From NCBI GenBank assembly GCA_013152485.1, contig JAADGG010000001.1:1-38788 (forward strand): DNA of 38,788 nt, in the 5' to 3' direction. Of this stretch, positions 8,721 through 18,283 are shown in pieces; the first letter of the stretch is position 1, and the number at the start of each line of letters is the position of its first letter. Made by a program: the position numbers and the translations under genes. Source of the DNA: Nitrospirota bacterium (GTDB lineage: Bacteria; Nitrospirota; Thermodesulfovibrionia; Thermodesulfovibrionales; JdFR-85). The notes beneath the pieces are model-generated. The model saw only the letters and a list, made by a program, of their open reading frames with translations, had not been told where the DNA came from and made no database searches.

Positions 8721-10361
8721 ATGATCAGCCGGAGACTGATGAGAAAGAGGGACGCCCTGCTCGGAAAGGAGAGGGGAACCGTATACAAGGATCCAGGCGG
8801 CAGGGTCAACATATGCCTTGCATACCCGAACACATACCATGTGGGCATGTCGAGCCTCGGCTTCCAGGGCATATACTCCATCCTCAACAGCAGGGACGAC
8901 ACCGTGTGCGAACGGGTGTTTCTGCCCGACGAGGAGGACCTCGAGGAGTTCGAGCGCACAGGCTCCGAGCTCTTCGCGCTCGAGTCGGCGAGACCGCTCA
9001 ACAGGTTCGACATGGTCGCCTTCTCCGTATCCTTTGAGAACGACTATCCGTCGGTCCCCCTGATGCTGCGGCTTGCACGGATCGGCGCCTTTGCGTCAGG
9101 ACGCACGGAGCAGGCCCCCGTGCTTCTTCTCGGCGGCGTGTGTGCCACGTTCAATCCCGAGCCCCTTGCAGAGTTTTTCGATCTCATATTCATAGGCGAG
9201 GCAGACGGCAGCCTCGACGAGCTGGTAGAGGCCTACAAGGGGGCAGGAAGCAAGGAGGAGTTTCTCGGGACGGTCTCGGAAAGAGACGGTTTCTATGTGC
9301 CGGCCCGCCATGAAGTCTCGTACGCCGACGACGGAAGGATCAGGGAACGAAGGGCCGTCGGAAACACCCCCCTGACCATAAGGAAGAGAACCGAGAGGGT
9401 ACTGAACGGCAGGCTCAGGCCGTGCATAATCACGCCGGAGACGGAGTTTTCAGACATGTATCTGCTCGAGGCGATGAGGGGGTGTGTATGGAACTGCAGG
9501 TTCTGTGTCGCCGGGCACATATACAATCCGCCGAGGCACAAGGACATCAGGGTCTTGAAACAGGAGGCGGTACACGCAATGGAGACGACCCGCAGGGTCG
9601 GTCTGATCGGGCCTTCGCTCACCGACTACCGCCATGCAACAGAGGCCCTTCAGACAGAGGGGATCGACTTTTCCATAACCTCCCTGAGGGCCACACCGAA
9701 GGCCGAGCGACTCCTCGACCTCATGAAAGGACACCGGAGCATATCCATAGCGCCTGAGGCAGGCACCGTCAGGATGAGAACGATTATCAACAAGAGGATC
9801 TCTGAAGAGGATATCCTCGAAACGGCGGAGCGGGTGTTTCAGCACGACATCCATACCCTCAGACTTTACTTCATGATCGGTCTGCCCTTCGAGACGGACG
9901 ACGACATAGCCGGCATAGTCGACCTTGCAAAAAGGATCCGTTCACTCAGCAGGCGGGGCATCATCGTCCTGAGCGTGAGCACTTTTGTCCCAAAGCCTTT
10001 CACCCCCTTCCAGTGGCATCCCATGACGGCGGAGAAGACGATAAAGGCGAGGCTGAAGATGATAAAGTCCGGCCTCGACATGAACGGTGTCCGGGTGTTT
10101 CACGACGTGATAAAGTACGCATTCATGCAGGGAGTGTTTTCGAGGGGAGACCGGAGGCTCGCCGGCGTACTGCACGACATGAAAGAACCCCGCAGGTGGA
10201 AGGAGTCTCTCGGAAAGGCCGGGCTGGACCCGGGATTCTATCTCTTCAGGGAGAGGTCCTTCGAAGAGATACTCCCGTGGGACTTTATCGATGCAGGCGT
10301 TTCGAAGGAGGCCCTGTGGCAGGAGTATCTGGCGGCACGGGAGTCAGCCGGCCTCCACTGA
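8721..10361 (+). CDS. B12-binding-domain radical SAM protein (TIGR03960-like)
   Basis: The N-terminal half resembles a cobalamin-binding Rossmann domain (NICLAYPNTYHVGMSSLGFQ through LLLGGVCATFNPEPLAEFFD, IGEADG). A radical SAM barrel follows, with the 4Fe-4S motif CVWNCRFC in EAMRGCVWNCRFCVAGH and a SAM-binding GLIGPSLTDY. Later motifs are SIAPEAGT and YFMIGLPFETDDDI. This matches the family of paired radical SAM proteins often fused to or near DUF2344 partners, whose substrate is not established; no DUF2344 gene is visible here. An alternative start is the ATG at 8739, which has GGAG 4 nt upstream, while the ATG at 8721 has no clear ribosome-binding site. Its 3' end overlaps the convergent MFS gene by 18 bp. 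Confidence 0.85.
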   Translation: MISRRLMRKRDALLGKERGTVYKDPGGRVNICLAYPNTYHVGMSSLGFQGIYSILNSRDDTVCERVFLPDEEDLEEFERTGSELFALESARPLNRFDMVAFSVSFENDYPSVPLMLRLARIGAFASGRTEQAPVLLLGGVCATFNPEPLAEFFDLIFIGEADGSLDELVEAYKGAGSKEEFLGTVSERDGFYVPARHEVSYADDGRIRERRAVGNTPLTIRKRTERVLNGRLRPCIITPETEFSDMYLLEAMRGCVWNCRFCVAGHIYNPPRHKDIRVLKQEAVHAMETTRRVGLIGPSLTDYRHATEALQTEGIDFSITSLRATPKAERLLDLMKGHRSISIAPEAGTVRMRTIINKRISEEDILETAERVFQHDIHTLRLYFMIGLPFETDDDIAGIVDLAKRIRSLSRRGIIVLSVSTFVPKPFTPFQWHPMTAEKTIKARLKMIKSGLDMNGVRVFHDVIKYAFMQGVFSRGDRRLAGVLHDMKEPRRWKESLGKAGLDPGFYLFRERSFEEILPWDFIDAGVSKEALWQEYLAARESAGLH

Positions 10362-11543
10362 AGAGAGGATGGCGAGCCCGAGGACAAACAGTACGAGCAC
10401 TGAAAGCACCGCAGGCCTCTGGCTCCCTGCAGCAGAGGATATCAGGCCGAAGAGAGCAGGGCCGATTACAGCCGAAGTCTTTCCCGCAAACGCATAGACA
10501 CCGAAGTATTCCCCCTCCCTGCCGTGGGGGATGAATCCCGCAAACAGCGCCCTCGATGCAGCCTGCACGCTGCCGAGTCCCAGTCCCGCCATCGTGGCTA
10601 TGCCCCAGAAGAAGCGCTTGTCATCGACTAAATATGCACAGACCGTAACAGCGATCCATAGCAAAAGCGAGAGGACGACCACATTCTTCGCCCCCCACCT
10701 GTCGGTTGGAACGGACAGCGCCACCGAACCGGCCATTGCGCTGACCTGCACGAGCAGGTACAGGAAGACGAGCTCGGCCCCTGTGAAGCCGAGCGTAACC
10801 GACGCATAGATACCCGAAAATATTATTATGGTATTCACCCCGTCCTTGTACAGCCAGTAGGCAAGGAGGAATCTCCTCACCCTCTTTATCCGCAAGGCCT
10901 CCAACAGCACCTCCATGGTCTTCTTGACACCCTCGAGCGCTGCCCTGCCCGGGGAGCCCGAGGGCCTGTCCGGAGGCAGAAAAAAGAAGGCGGGCAGGGA
11001 GAAGACGAGAAAGAAGACCGAGACCATCGGCCAAGAGAGACGGACCACTCCGTTCTTCATGAAAAAGAGGGCCATGAGGAGGGCGAGCACCGAGCCTGCA
11101 TAGCCGAGGCCGAAGCCCCAGCCGGAGACCCTCCCCCGATGATCCCGGGGTGCAATGTCGGGCAGGTAGGCGTTATAGAATACGAGCGCACCCTCCATGG
11201 CCGCGTTTGCAACGACTACAAGAAAAAAGGCCTCGATGACCATGCCGGAGTCGACAAAGGCGAGAAGCCCGACCGAGACCACGCACACGACGGAGTAGGC
11301 CACGAGCAGGCGCTTCCTCATGCCTGCATAATCCGATATGCCGCCGAGGACCGGCGAAGTAAGGGCCACCATCAGCATGCTGAGAGAGATCGCCCTGCCC
11401 CACCAGAGGTCACCCGCAGCAGGATCTTCCGCGATCACCTTCACGAAGTAGACGGGAAAGACCACTGCGGCGATCACCGCAGAGTACGAGGAGTTGGCGA
11501 AGTCATAGAGGCACCAGCTCAGTATCTGACGTCTGTTATTCAT
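10344..11543 (-). CDS. MFS transporter, UMF1/Atg22-like family
   Basis: A twelve-helix inner-membrane permease of about 400 residues. The N-terminus ILSWCLYDFANSSYSAVIAAVVFPVYF is typical of the UMF1 (Atg22-like) branch, as are SPVLGGISDYAGMRKRLL and YNAYLPDIAPRDHRGRVSGWGFGLGYAG. Hydrophobic segments alternate throughout, with a charged central loop (LPPDRPSGSPGRAALEGVKK) between the two six-helix halves. The substrate of bacterial UMF1 proteins is mostly unknown. The ATG at 11543 puts the protein start at the family start; a TTG 21 bp upstream is the alternative, and neither has a clear ribosome-binding site. It lies 60-odd bp downstream of hemE, so it may share its transcript. Confidence 0.88.
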   Translation of the reverse strand: MNNRRQILSWCLYDFANSSYSAVIAAVVFPVYFVKVIAEDPAAGDLWWGRAISLSMLMVALTSPVLGGISDYAGMRKRLLVAYSVVCVVSVGLLAFVDSGMVIEAFFLVVVANAAMEGALVFYNAYLPDIAPRDHRGRVSGWGFGLGYAGSVLALLMALFFMKNGVVRLSWPMVSVFFLVFSLPAFFFLPPDRPSGSPGRAALEGVKKTMEVLLEALRIKRVRRFLLAYWLYKDGVNTIIIFSGIYASVTLGFTGAELVFLYLLVQVSAMAGSVALSVPTDRWGAKNVVVLSLLLWIAVTVCAYLVDDKRFFWGIATMAGLGLGSVQAASRALFAGFIPHGREGEYFGVYAFAGKTSAVIGPALFGLISSAAGSQRPAVLSVLVLFVLGLAILSSVEAG

Positions 11544-11606
11544 TCGGTTCGTGAGTTCGGTCAACGGAGAAACCCGGAGTGAAGCGGTTCCGGCACCATT
11601 GGCCGT

Positions 11607-12635
11607 TCAGTTCCTGCTCAGTTCATGAACGATATCCACGAGGGCCCTTGCCATGTCAGGCCGGGTCTGTGGGAGTATGCCGTGTCCGAGGTTGAATACG
11701 TGCCCCCTCGCCGTCCGGCCCTTCTTCAGTATGTCTTCAACCTTCAAGCGCAACACGTCCACTGAGGAAAAGAGTGCACACGGGTCGAGATTGCCCTGGA
11801 CGGAGACCTTGCCGCCGAGGCGTTTCACCGCCTCGCCGATGTCAACCCTCCAGTCTATGCCGATGACATCGGCACCCGATGCACGCGCCTGCTCCAGCAG
11901 TCCGCCGCAGTTGTTTACAAAGTATATGACCGGCACTCCAAACGGCCTGAGCGCCTTTACCGTCTCTTTCACGTAAGGCAGTGAATTCACCGCATAGTCA
12001 TCAGGCGCAAGGGCCCCCGCCCATGAGTCGAAGACCTGAACCGCATGCGCCCCGGCCTCGATCTGTGACGATAGATAGGCTATCGTCGTATCCGTAATCT
12101 TTCTCATCAGGGAGTGAAAGACCTCGGGCTCCCTGTACATCAGGGCCTTGGTGTTTATGAAGTTCTTGGAGCCGCCGCCCTCGATCATGTATGTGGCGAG
12201 CGTGAACGGCGCCCCTGCAAAGCCTATGAGCGGAACCTTCCCGCTCAGCGCCTTCCTGAGTATCCTGATCGTCTCAAGGACGAACGGGACACTCTCCAGG
12301 GGCTCGGGAACCCTCAGCCTCTCGACATCCCCCGCCCCTCTCACGGGATTGCCGAGCACCGGCCCCTTGTTTTCATGGAACCGGAGCTTCATGCCCATCG
12401 CCTCGAGGGGTATCAGGATATCTGAAAAGAGTATGGCGGCATCAACACCGAGGATGTCAACCGGCTGAAGAGTCACCTCGGCAGCCAGCTCCGGGGTCTT
12501 GCAGAGCGTGAGGAAGTCCACCCCCGCCCTCACCTTCTGGTACTCGGGGAGGTACCTGCCGGCCTGACGCATTATCCACACAGGCGTGTATTCCACGTCT
12601 TCACCCCGGCAGGCCCTGAGAAAGGTATCGTTCAT
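11607..12635 (-). CDS. hemE: Uroporphyrinogen decarboxylase
   Basis: Converts uroporphyrinogen III to coproporphyrinogen III in haem synthesis. The sequence holds the classic signatures PVWIMRQAGRYLPEYQKVR near the N-terminus (substrate-binding arginines and the RQAGR loop), ILFSDILIPLEAMGM, GFAGAPFTLATYMIEG, VFDSWAGALAPDDY and FNLGHGILPQTRPD near the C-terminus. The length of 342 aa is normal. The ATG at 12635 has GGAGG 4-5 nt upstream. The gene lies downstream of an AhbD-like radical SAM gene with a 170-bp structured spacer between them. That pairing suggests the product feeds a haem branch in which coproporphyrin rather than protoporphyrin is the last metal-free intermediate; this is inference. 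Confidence 0.96.
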   Translation of the reverse strand: MNDTFLRACRGEDVEYTPVWIMRQAGRYLPEYQKVRAGVDFLTLCKTPELAAEVTLQPVDILGVDAAILFSDILIPLEAMGMKLRFHENKGPVLGNPVRGAGDVERLRVPEPLESVPFVLETIRILRKALSGKVPLIGFAGAPFTLATYMIEGGGSKNFINTKALMYREPEVFHSLMRKITDTTIAYLSSQIEAGAHAVQVFDSWAGALAPDDYAVNSLPYVKETVKALRPFGVPVIYFVNNCGGLLEQARASGADVIGIDWRVDIGEAVKRLGGKVSVQGNLDPCALFSSVDVLRLKVEDILKKGRTARGHVFNLGHGILPQTRPDMARALVDIVHELSRN

Positions 12636-12662
12636 AAAACCTCCGTTCCGTTGTTTTAATGA

Positions 12663-12680
12663 GCCGCGGATTTACGCGGC
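12663..12680 (-). other. Hairpin in the hemE leader
   Basis: GCCGCG-TAAATC-CGCGGC (minus strand) is a perfect 6-bp GC stem with a 6-nt loop, ending about 20 nt before the hemE ribosome-binding site. It has no U-tract, so it is not a standard terminator. It may be part of a regulatory leader. Confidence 0.4.
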
Positions 12681-12724
12681 ACGCCGGTCTCGACAGTCCG
12701 GGAAAAAAACTCTTCTTGCCGGCC

Positions 12725-12773
12725 CTGACTTTCCGTCCGTGGAGTCCGCGTGACCCTGCGGCCTGAAAGTCAG
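12725..12773 (-). other. Long-range stem between the AhbD-like gene and hemE
   Basis: A perfect 9-bp inverted repeat (CTGACTTTC / GAAAGTCAG) encloses 31 nt. The enclosed stretch can form its own small hairpin (CCGC-8 nt-GCGG). A T7 run follows only 15 nt after the stem on the minus strand, too far for a typical intrinsic terminator. It could be a 3' mRNA end or part of a hemE leader structure. Confidence 0.4.
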
Positions 12774-12805
12774 TGCGAATCCTTGGCCGGATCACGCATA
12801 TTCCG

Positions 12806-13873
12806 TCACGCCCTCATCTTCACGGGCACATAACTGCAGAAGGGCTCTTCGGCGAGGTAGTCGCCGGAAACCGCGTACGCCCTTGCGCGGCAGCCGCCGC
12901 AGACGTTCACATACTCACAGGAGCCGCAGCGGCCCTTGTAGGACTTGAAGTCCCTGAGCTCCCTGAAGAGAGCGGAGTCCTCCCATATCTCCCTGAAGGA
13001 TTGCCTGAAGACATTGCCCGCCGGAATGGGGAAGTAACTGCAGGGCAGCACGTTGCCGTCGACGTCTATGAGGCATATGACCTGGCCTGCAATGCATCCC
13101 TTTGCACCGCCTGTTGAGAACTTGAGGGACCGGCGTTTGAAACCTTCTCCGTCCTCGCGCGCCCTCTGCCTGACGATCCTGTAGTAATGCGGCGCACAGG
13201 TAGGGCGTACGAGCATCTGCCGTTCGTCCTTCTCCATCCGGTAATGCCAATGGAGTATCTCCTCATAGTCCTCCTTCGAGATGAGCTCCCTCATCATCTC
13301 TTCACCCCTGCCGGTGGGTACGATCATGAACATGTACCATGCAGTGGCCCCGAGTTCCTTTGCAAGCCTGTAGACTCGGGGGATCTCAGCCTGGTTGCGC
13401 TTCGTGAAAGACGAGTTTACGATGAACTCGATTCCATGCTTCCTGAACAGCTCGGCCGCCCTGAGCGTGCCATCGAAGGCCCCCTCCTGACTCCGGAACT
13501 CGTCATGCACCTCTGCAGTCGAGCCGTCAAGGCTGAGTGATACGATCCTTATCCCGGACGCCTTCATCTCCCTGCACGTACCGTCATCCACCAGCACACC
13601 GTTCGTTGCAAGGCACATCCTCAGCCCCAGCCCCGTACCGTGGCTTGCGATCTCAAACACATCACCGCGCACCAGAGGCTCTCCGCCGGAGAGCACGACC
13701 ACGGGCCTCGCATAGCCTGCAATGTCGTCCAGGATCCTGAAGGCGGCCTCTGTCGGGAAGTCTGGATGCTCGTGCACGACCCTCTCGGAAGAGGAACGGC
13801 AATGCACGCACCTCAGGTTGCACCTCCGCGTGATTTCCCATGCAAGCCATTTCGGTTCGAATTCAATCCCCAT
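12806..13873 (-). CDS. ahbD: AhbD-like radical SAM/SPASM haem-biosynthesis protein
   Basis: A radical SAM motif CNLRCVHC lies in [16 protein letters not shown], followed by [16 protein letters not shown], a SAM-binding glycine-rich segment. The centre has [13 protein letters not shown] and [16 protein letters not shown]. The SPASM-type C-terminus supplies additional cluster cysteines ([21 protein letters not shown], then PFCSY). This set matches the AhbD/NirJ/AhbC group best, and AhbD in particular, which oxidatively decarboxylates Fe-coproporphyrin III to haem b; AhbC (didecarboxysirohaem deacetylase) or NirJ remain possible. The ATG at 13873 lies 7 bp after the hflX stop, so the two genes are translated from one message, and hemE follows downstream. 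The symbol is therefore provisional. Confidence 0.75.
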   Translation of the reverse strand: MGIEFEPKWLAWEITRRCNLRCVHCRSSSERVVHEHPDFPTEAAFRILDDIAGYARPVVVLSGGEPLVRGDVFEIASHGTGLGLRMCLATNGVLVDDGTCREMKASGIRIVSLSLDGSTAEVHDEFRSQEGAFDGTLRAAELFRKHGIEFIVNSSFTKRNQAEIPRVYRLAKELGATAWYMFMIVPTGRGEEMMRELISKEDYEEILHWHYRMEKDERQMLVRPTCAPHYYRIVRQRAREDGEGFKRRSLKFSTGGAKGCIAGQVICLIDVDGNVLPCSYFPIPAGNVFRQSFREIWEDSALFRELRDFKSYKGRCGSCEYVNVCGGCRARAYAVSGDYLAEEPFCSYVPVKMRA

Positions 13874-13880
13874 ATGATCT

Positions 13881-15518
13881 CTATCCCGCGGCCTTCACCA
13901 GTTTTTCACTCCACAGGTACTCCTCAACAGCCTCAAGCAGCGGCGCAAACGTGCTGCTGTCCCTGGCCGAGACGGCGACCGCCCTGTAGCGCTTGCAGAG
14001 GTTGTCGGCCTCTTCCGCGGAAATCCTGTCGATCTTGTTGAATACGAGCAACCTCTGCTTGCCTGCGAGTCCCAGCTCGTCGAGTATCCGCTCCACCGAC
14101 TCCATGTGCTGCTCGAACCTCCTGCTCGAGGCATCCACGAGGTGCAGGAGGAGGTCTGCGTCTTCCAGCTCCTCGAGCGTCGACCTGAAGGCGGCCATCA
14201 GGTCCCTCGGCAGGTCCCTGATGAATCCGACCGTGTCAGTGATGATAACCTCCCGCTCCCTGGGGAACCTCAGTCTGCGGCTTGCCGTGTCGAGCGTGGC
14301 GAACATCCTCTCCTCGGTAAAGGTCCTGCTGCTGGTGAGGTTGTTCAGCAGCGTGGACTTGCCCGCGTTTGTGTACCCCACAATGGAGACTATGGGTATG
14401 CCCCGCTCGATCCTGCGGTGCTTCCGCTGCTTTCTCGCCTCGGACAGCTTTTTGAGCTCCTTCTCGAGCAGGTGTATCCTGTCGCGCACCCTCCGCCTGT
14501 CTATCTCGAGTTTCATCTCACCCGGCCCCCTGCCGCCGATACCGCCTGTAAGGCGGCTCATGGCCGTACCCTTGCCGGAGAGCCTCGGCAGCCTGTATTT
14601 CAGCTGCGCAAGCTCGACCTGCACCTTGCCGTCACGGCTGTGGGCACGCCTGGCGAATATGTCGAGGATGAGCTGGGAACGGTCTATGACCTTCAGCTCG
14701 GTAAGCTCGGTAATCGCCTTCATCTGGGAAGGGGAAAGATCCTGGTCGAATATCAGCAGGGTCGCACCTTTCGTCAGGGCGTCGATTATCAGGTCTTTCA
14801 GCTTTCCCGCACCCATGAGGTAACGCGGGTTCATCTCCTTCAGCCTCTGGATGATCGAGCCCAGGACGATGACATCGGCGGAACCCGCCAGTTCGCGCAG
14901 TTCCTCGATCGACTCTTCCTGCTCATACCTCGGCCTCGCCGAGGCACTTATCAGGATCGCCCTCTCCCTTACGTCATCCTGTGCGATGAAGTTCCGCCGC
15001 TCCATCTCCTCCTCTATGGCACGTACAGAGGAGAGGAGATCAAACCTCAGTGAATGAAAATTCTGCGGCGGCAGGATCTCGTAGGGCTTACCGTCACCGC
15101 CGGGGACCAGGTAGGCGACGTAGACCTTGTCTGGAAGCGCATCCCTTGTGCCTATCGCCATGATCATGTCGAGCCTCAGCAGGGCGAGGTCGGTGAGGTC
15201 GTCCTGGTTCAGCGGCTCGTTCCCGAGGTGGGTGTGTACCAGCCTGATCCCTCTCAGGGGCTTCCTGCCGAGTGGATAGTCGCTCAGCTCGGGAATATAC
15301 AGTCCCCTTGCATCACCGACTATCACGTGTGTCACCGCTCCGGACCTCGCGATGAGTATCCCGATCTGTCGACCGATCCTGTCTGAAAGGCCGGTCATGT
15401 ATCTTGCGACCTCGGAAGTGATGATCTTCTCGGGGGGGATACGCCTTCTGTATATCCGCTCAAGATTGTTGATGTCCTGCTTTTTTAATCCCGACAGATT
15501 ACCGTAAACCGTTGCTAT
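13881..15518 (-). CDS. hflX: Ribosome-associated GTPase HflX
   Basis: HflX splits stalled or heat-damaged 70S ribosomes. The nucleotide-binding N-terminal domain is followed by a coiled linker ([23 protein letters not shown]) and a TRAFAC GTPase domain with G1 [10 protein letters not shown]3 DTVGF and G4 NKID. The track ORF starts at the ATG at 15398, but 40 further codons upstream stay open and read [20 protein letters not shown] then RRRIPPEKI, exactly the N-terminus of long-form HflX. The only codon at that homologous start with a ribosome-binding site (GGGAGG, 8 nt upstream) is an ATA at 15518; no ATG, GTG or TTG is available. The total would be 545 aa. Co-transcribed with the AhbD-like gene. 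Confidence 0.93.
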   Translation of the reverse strand: MATVYGNLSGLKKQDINNLERIYRRRIPPEKIITSEVARYMTGLSDRIGRQIGILIARSGAVTHVIVGDARGLYIPELSDYPLGRKPLRGIRLVHTHLGNEPLNQDDLTDLALLRLDMIMAIGTRDALPDKVYVAYLVPGGDGKPYEILPPQNFHSLRFDLLSSVRAIEEEMERRNFIAQDDVRERAILISASARPRYEQEESIEELRELAGSADVIVLGSIIQRLKEMNPRYLMGAGKLKDLIIDALTKGATLLIFDQDLSPSQMKAITELTELKVIDRSQLILDIFARRAHSRDGKVQVELAQLKYRLPRLSGKGTAMSRLTGGIGGRGPGEMKLEIDRRRVRDRIHLLEKELKKLSEARKQRKHRRIERGIPIVSIVGYTNAGKSTLLNNLTSSRTFTEERMFATLDTASRRLRFPREREVIITDTVGFIRDLPRDLMAAFRSTLEELEDADLLLHLVDASSRRFEQHMESVERILDELGLAGKQRLLVFNKIDRISAEEADNLCKRYRAVAVSARDSSTFAPLLEAVEEYLWSEKLVKAAG

Positions 15519-15619
15519 ATGCTTTTCCTCCCTGTTGTTTCATACTGAACGGAGTCGCCGCAGGAGACGATGAACCACCTGCAGCCGATACTACTATTCT
15601 AACACAAATCAGCACCACA

Positions 15620-15636
15620 TCACCCCCGGGCGGGGT
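15620..15636 (-). terminator. Possible terminator hairpin after the hybrid kinase gene
   Basis: CACCCC-GCCCG-GGGGTG on the minus strand is a 6-bp GC-rich stem with a 5-nt loop, starting 11 nt after the kinase stop codon. A U-tract is lacking, so intrinsic termination is uncertain. Confidence 0.3.
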
Positions 15637-15646
15637 GTCTCGGCGG

Positions 15647-18283
15647 TCAGGAGAGCACCTGTTTCAAGACGGTTGCAATGGTCTTCCTGGTGAAGGGCTT
15701 CTGAACAAACCCCTTAACACCGCTGTCGAGCAGCTCCCTGATTCCGGCAAGGCCCTCATGACTGTAACCGGAGCAGAGTACGACTTTCACGTCGGGGTCC
15801 ATTGACTGGAGCCTCTGAAAGACCTCGGAACCGCTCATGCGCGGCATGATCATATCGAGTATGACCGCCCTGATCTCCCCTCTGTGCTCCCGGAACAGGG
15901 CTATCCCTTCCATTCCGTTGGCCGCCGTAAGCACGGTATAGCCGAGTGACTCGAGGAGATCGGTTCCAAGCTCCCTGATATGCTGATCATCATCGATCAC
16001 GAGTATGAGGCCGCTGCCGGTCAGCTCGTCTTCTTCGAATGTCTCGGTATCTCCTGCATCCCCCTTGTATTCCGGGAAATATATGTTGAACCTCGTCCCC
16101 TTGCCGGGCTCTGAGTAGAGATTTATGTAACCGCCGTGGTTCGTGACTATGGAGTGTATTATGTAGAGGCCGAGGCCCGTCCCCTTGCCGGTCTCTTTCG
16201 TCGTGAAAAACGGGTCGAACACCCTGCTCTGCAAATCATTGTCTATCCCCTCTCCAGTGTCGGATACCGTAAGCCTTACAAAGCCTCCTTCTGAAGTGAT
16301 CCCGTTTGCAGCCCCGTTCTCCCTTCCAACCCTGTCCGTCTCGATCCTCAGGATTCCTCCTTCGGGCATGGCGTCCTTGGCGTTTATCGCAAGGTTCATC
16401 ACCACCTGCTGAATCTGTACAGGATCGGCCTTTATGGGCGGGATGCCTTCGTTGAGATTCAGTTCGATGTTGATCTCTTTGGGGATGCTCCTGTTCAGTA
16501 TGTCGAAGGTCTCCCTTATGATGGAGTTGATATCCACAGGCTTCAGCTCGAGCTTCTCCTTCCTCGTTATGCCGAGGATCCTGCCTGCAAGGGCGGCGCC
16601 CTGCTGTGCCGATCTCTCGATTATGTCGATCCCCTTGTAGATTGGGTCATCCTTCCGGATCTTGTGCTTGATGACCTCTGCATAACCCAGCACTGCCGTG
16701 AGAATGTTGTTGAAGTCATGTGCGATGCCTCCGGCAAGCGTACCGATGGCCTCCATCTTCTGGGCCCTGAGCAGCTGCTCGTACAGTTTCTTCTCCTCGG
16801 TTATGTCCCGCTGTATCGAGACGAATATGATGTTTTCACCGCTGTCGGAGTGGATGGGAAAGATGACCGACGAGACGATGAACTCTTCGCCGTTCTTCTT
16901 CCTGTTGATCAGCTCGCCCCTCCAGGGGTTACCCGACCTTACGCCGTCCAGTATGTTCGAACGGAACTCCTCACCGTATATACCTTCATTGAGGACAAAC
17001 AATCCCCTTCCCAGGACCTCCGCCTTGGAATAGCCCGTCAGTTCCTCGAACGCCTTGTTCACGTAAACGATCTGACCGTCCTGATCAGTGAAGGTGATAA
17101 TGTCAAAGGCGGAGTCGATGATCCTCTTGAACCTGCTCAGCTCCTCTGTAGCGGAGACCCGCTGTATCGCCACGGCTGCGTCAGATGCGATGGCCATGAG
17201 GAGTCTTTCGTCCTCTTCAGTGAACGGGCCGGTGATCTTGTTTGCGAAGTATATGGAACCGAGGGGCAGTCCCTTGCTTGAAAAGATCGGATATCCGAGG
17301 AAGTTCGTTATGACCGGGTGTCCTTCCGGCATATGTCCCGAAAACGCCTCGTGCTTGGTTACGTCGTCTATTCTGACAGGCATGAGGCTCAGCTGCATCA
17401 TCCTCAAAATCCCCTTTCCCTTCGGGAACGAACCGACCCTCTGCCGTATCTCTTCAGTGTCGATGCCGTTGGATATGAGCTTGGAGAACTCTCCCTTCTC
17501 GTTGAAGAGGGCGATCGCGGCATAGTCGGCATAAATCAGGCCCCTTGCAGCGTCGAGAATGGTCTTCAGCGTATCGTCAAGCGACATGGACTCATTGAGA
17601 GCCACGGCAGCCCGGTGAAGGATCTCCGTCTTCATTCGCTGGTCCTTCCAGGACTCAAAGGCGCCGTTCATTGCATCAACAAGAATATCGAACTCCATCA
17701 CGCCCGTGTGGGTCAGGGGTTTTCCTTCCTTGAGGTTCTTTATAAGCCGGTCGAGCGGGGCCTTGAGGTTCCTGTTCACCACGGCCATTATGCCTATGAT
17801 GAAGAGAACGGCGGCAAAGCTTATCCCCGATACCATTATATTGTTGGCAGCCTCGACGGAATCCGGCATGGCAGGCGAACTGACGAGGAGCACATCCCAC
17901 CTCCACGGGAGGTATGCAAACCTGTATCCATAAGCTCCCTCCTCTCCTCCGGTCTTGACGAGCCTGTCCGTCTCCCTTATCGCCTCTTCTGCTCCGCGTA
18001 TGTCGCCATTGCTCAGAAGAGGGACACCGTCCTGGAAGATCGCGTATGTGATGGATTCGTCTTCCTGGTGTTCTCTTATCAGCCTCAAGGCTTCATCCCT
18101 GCCCCCTGCAGACCGTATGATGGACTCTATGTGCGATCTGTGGAGCTCGAACAGCGTTGTGAAGTACTCCCTGGAGACACGGTTGACGGTCGATATGGAT
18201 ACCGAGATGATGAAGACGATTACGAGTAAAAGGAAAAAAAGGATGGGGATGCGTATCTTGGAACTTATACTCCCATTTCTCAT
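15647..18283 (-). CDS. Membrane-bound hybrid sensor histidine kinase (GAF-PAS-HisKA-HATPase-REC)
   Basis: A transmembrane segment (ILFFLLLVIVFIISVSIS) near the N-terminus, about 120 extracytoplasmic residues, and a second membrane helix (GISFAAVLFIIGIMAVV) precede a cytoplasmic part. A GAF domain lies around residues 225-375 (ILDAARGLIYADYAAIALF ... LLMAIASDAAVAIQR), then a PAS domain (IIDSAFDIITFTDQDGQIVY) with PAC. HisKA has the phospho-accepting histidine in GGIAHDFNNIL; the HATPase has VVMNLAINAKDAM, DTGEGI and GKGTGLGL. A receiver domain ends the protein with phospho-acceptor AVILDMIMPRMSG and lysine in FVQKPF. Intramolecular phosphorelay is therefore expected; no output regulator lies beside it. 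ATG at 18283 is preferred to TTG/GTG codons just upstream. The signal sensed is unknown. Confidence 0.93.
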   Translation of the reverse strand: MRNGSISSKIRIPILFFLLLVIVFIISVSISTVNRVSREYFTTLFELHRSHIESIIRSAGGRDEALRLIREHQEDESITYAIFQDGVPLLSNGDIRGAEEAIRETDRLVKTGGEEGAYGYRFAYLPWRWDVLLVSSPAMPDSVEAANNIMVSGISFAAVLFIIGIMAVVNRNLKAPLDRLIKNLKEGKPLTHTGVMEFDILVDAMNGAFESWKDQRMKTEILHRAAVALNESMSLDDTLKTILDAARGLIYADYAAIALFNEKGEFSKLISNGIDTEEIRQRVGSFPKGKGILRMMQLSLMPVRIDDVTKHEAFSGHMPEGHPVITNFLGYPIFSSKGLPLGSIYFANKITGPFTEEDERLLMAIASDAAVAIQRVSATEELSRFKRIIDSAFDIITFTDQDGQIVYVNKAFEELTGYSKAEVLGRGLFVLNEGIYGEEFRSNILDGVRSGNPWRGELINRKKNGEEFIVSSVIFPIHSDSGENIIFVSIQRDITEEKKLYEQLLRAQKMEAIGTLAGGIAHDFNNILTAVLGYAEVIKHKIRKDDPIYKGIDIIERSAQQGAALAGRILGITRKEKLELKPVDINSIIRETFDILNRSIPKEINIELNLNEGIPPIKADPVQIQQVVMNLAINAKDAMPEGGILRIETDRVGRENGAANGITSEGGFVRLTVSDTGEGIDNDLQSRVFDPFFTTKETGKGTGLGLYIIHSIVTNHGGYINLYSEPGKGTRFNIYFPEYKGDAGDTETFEEDELTGSGLILVIDDDQHIRELGTDLLESLGYTVLTAANGMEGIALFREHRGEIRAVILDMIMPRMSGSEVFQRLQSMDPDVKVVLCSGYSHEGLAGIRELLDSGVKGFVQKPFTRKTIATVLKQVLS

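Noticed and set aside
14106-15053. 315-aa plus-strand ORF
   Set aside because: Fully antisense to hflX, whose GTPase motifs are intact.
17318-18229. 303-aa plus-strand ORF
   Set aside because: Antisense to the hybrid kinase, whose domains are complete.
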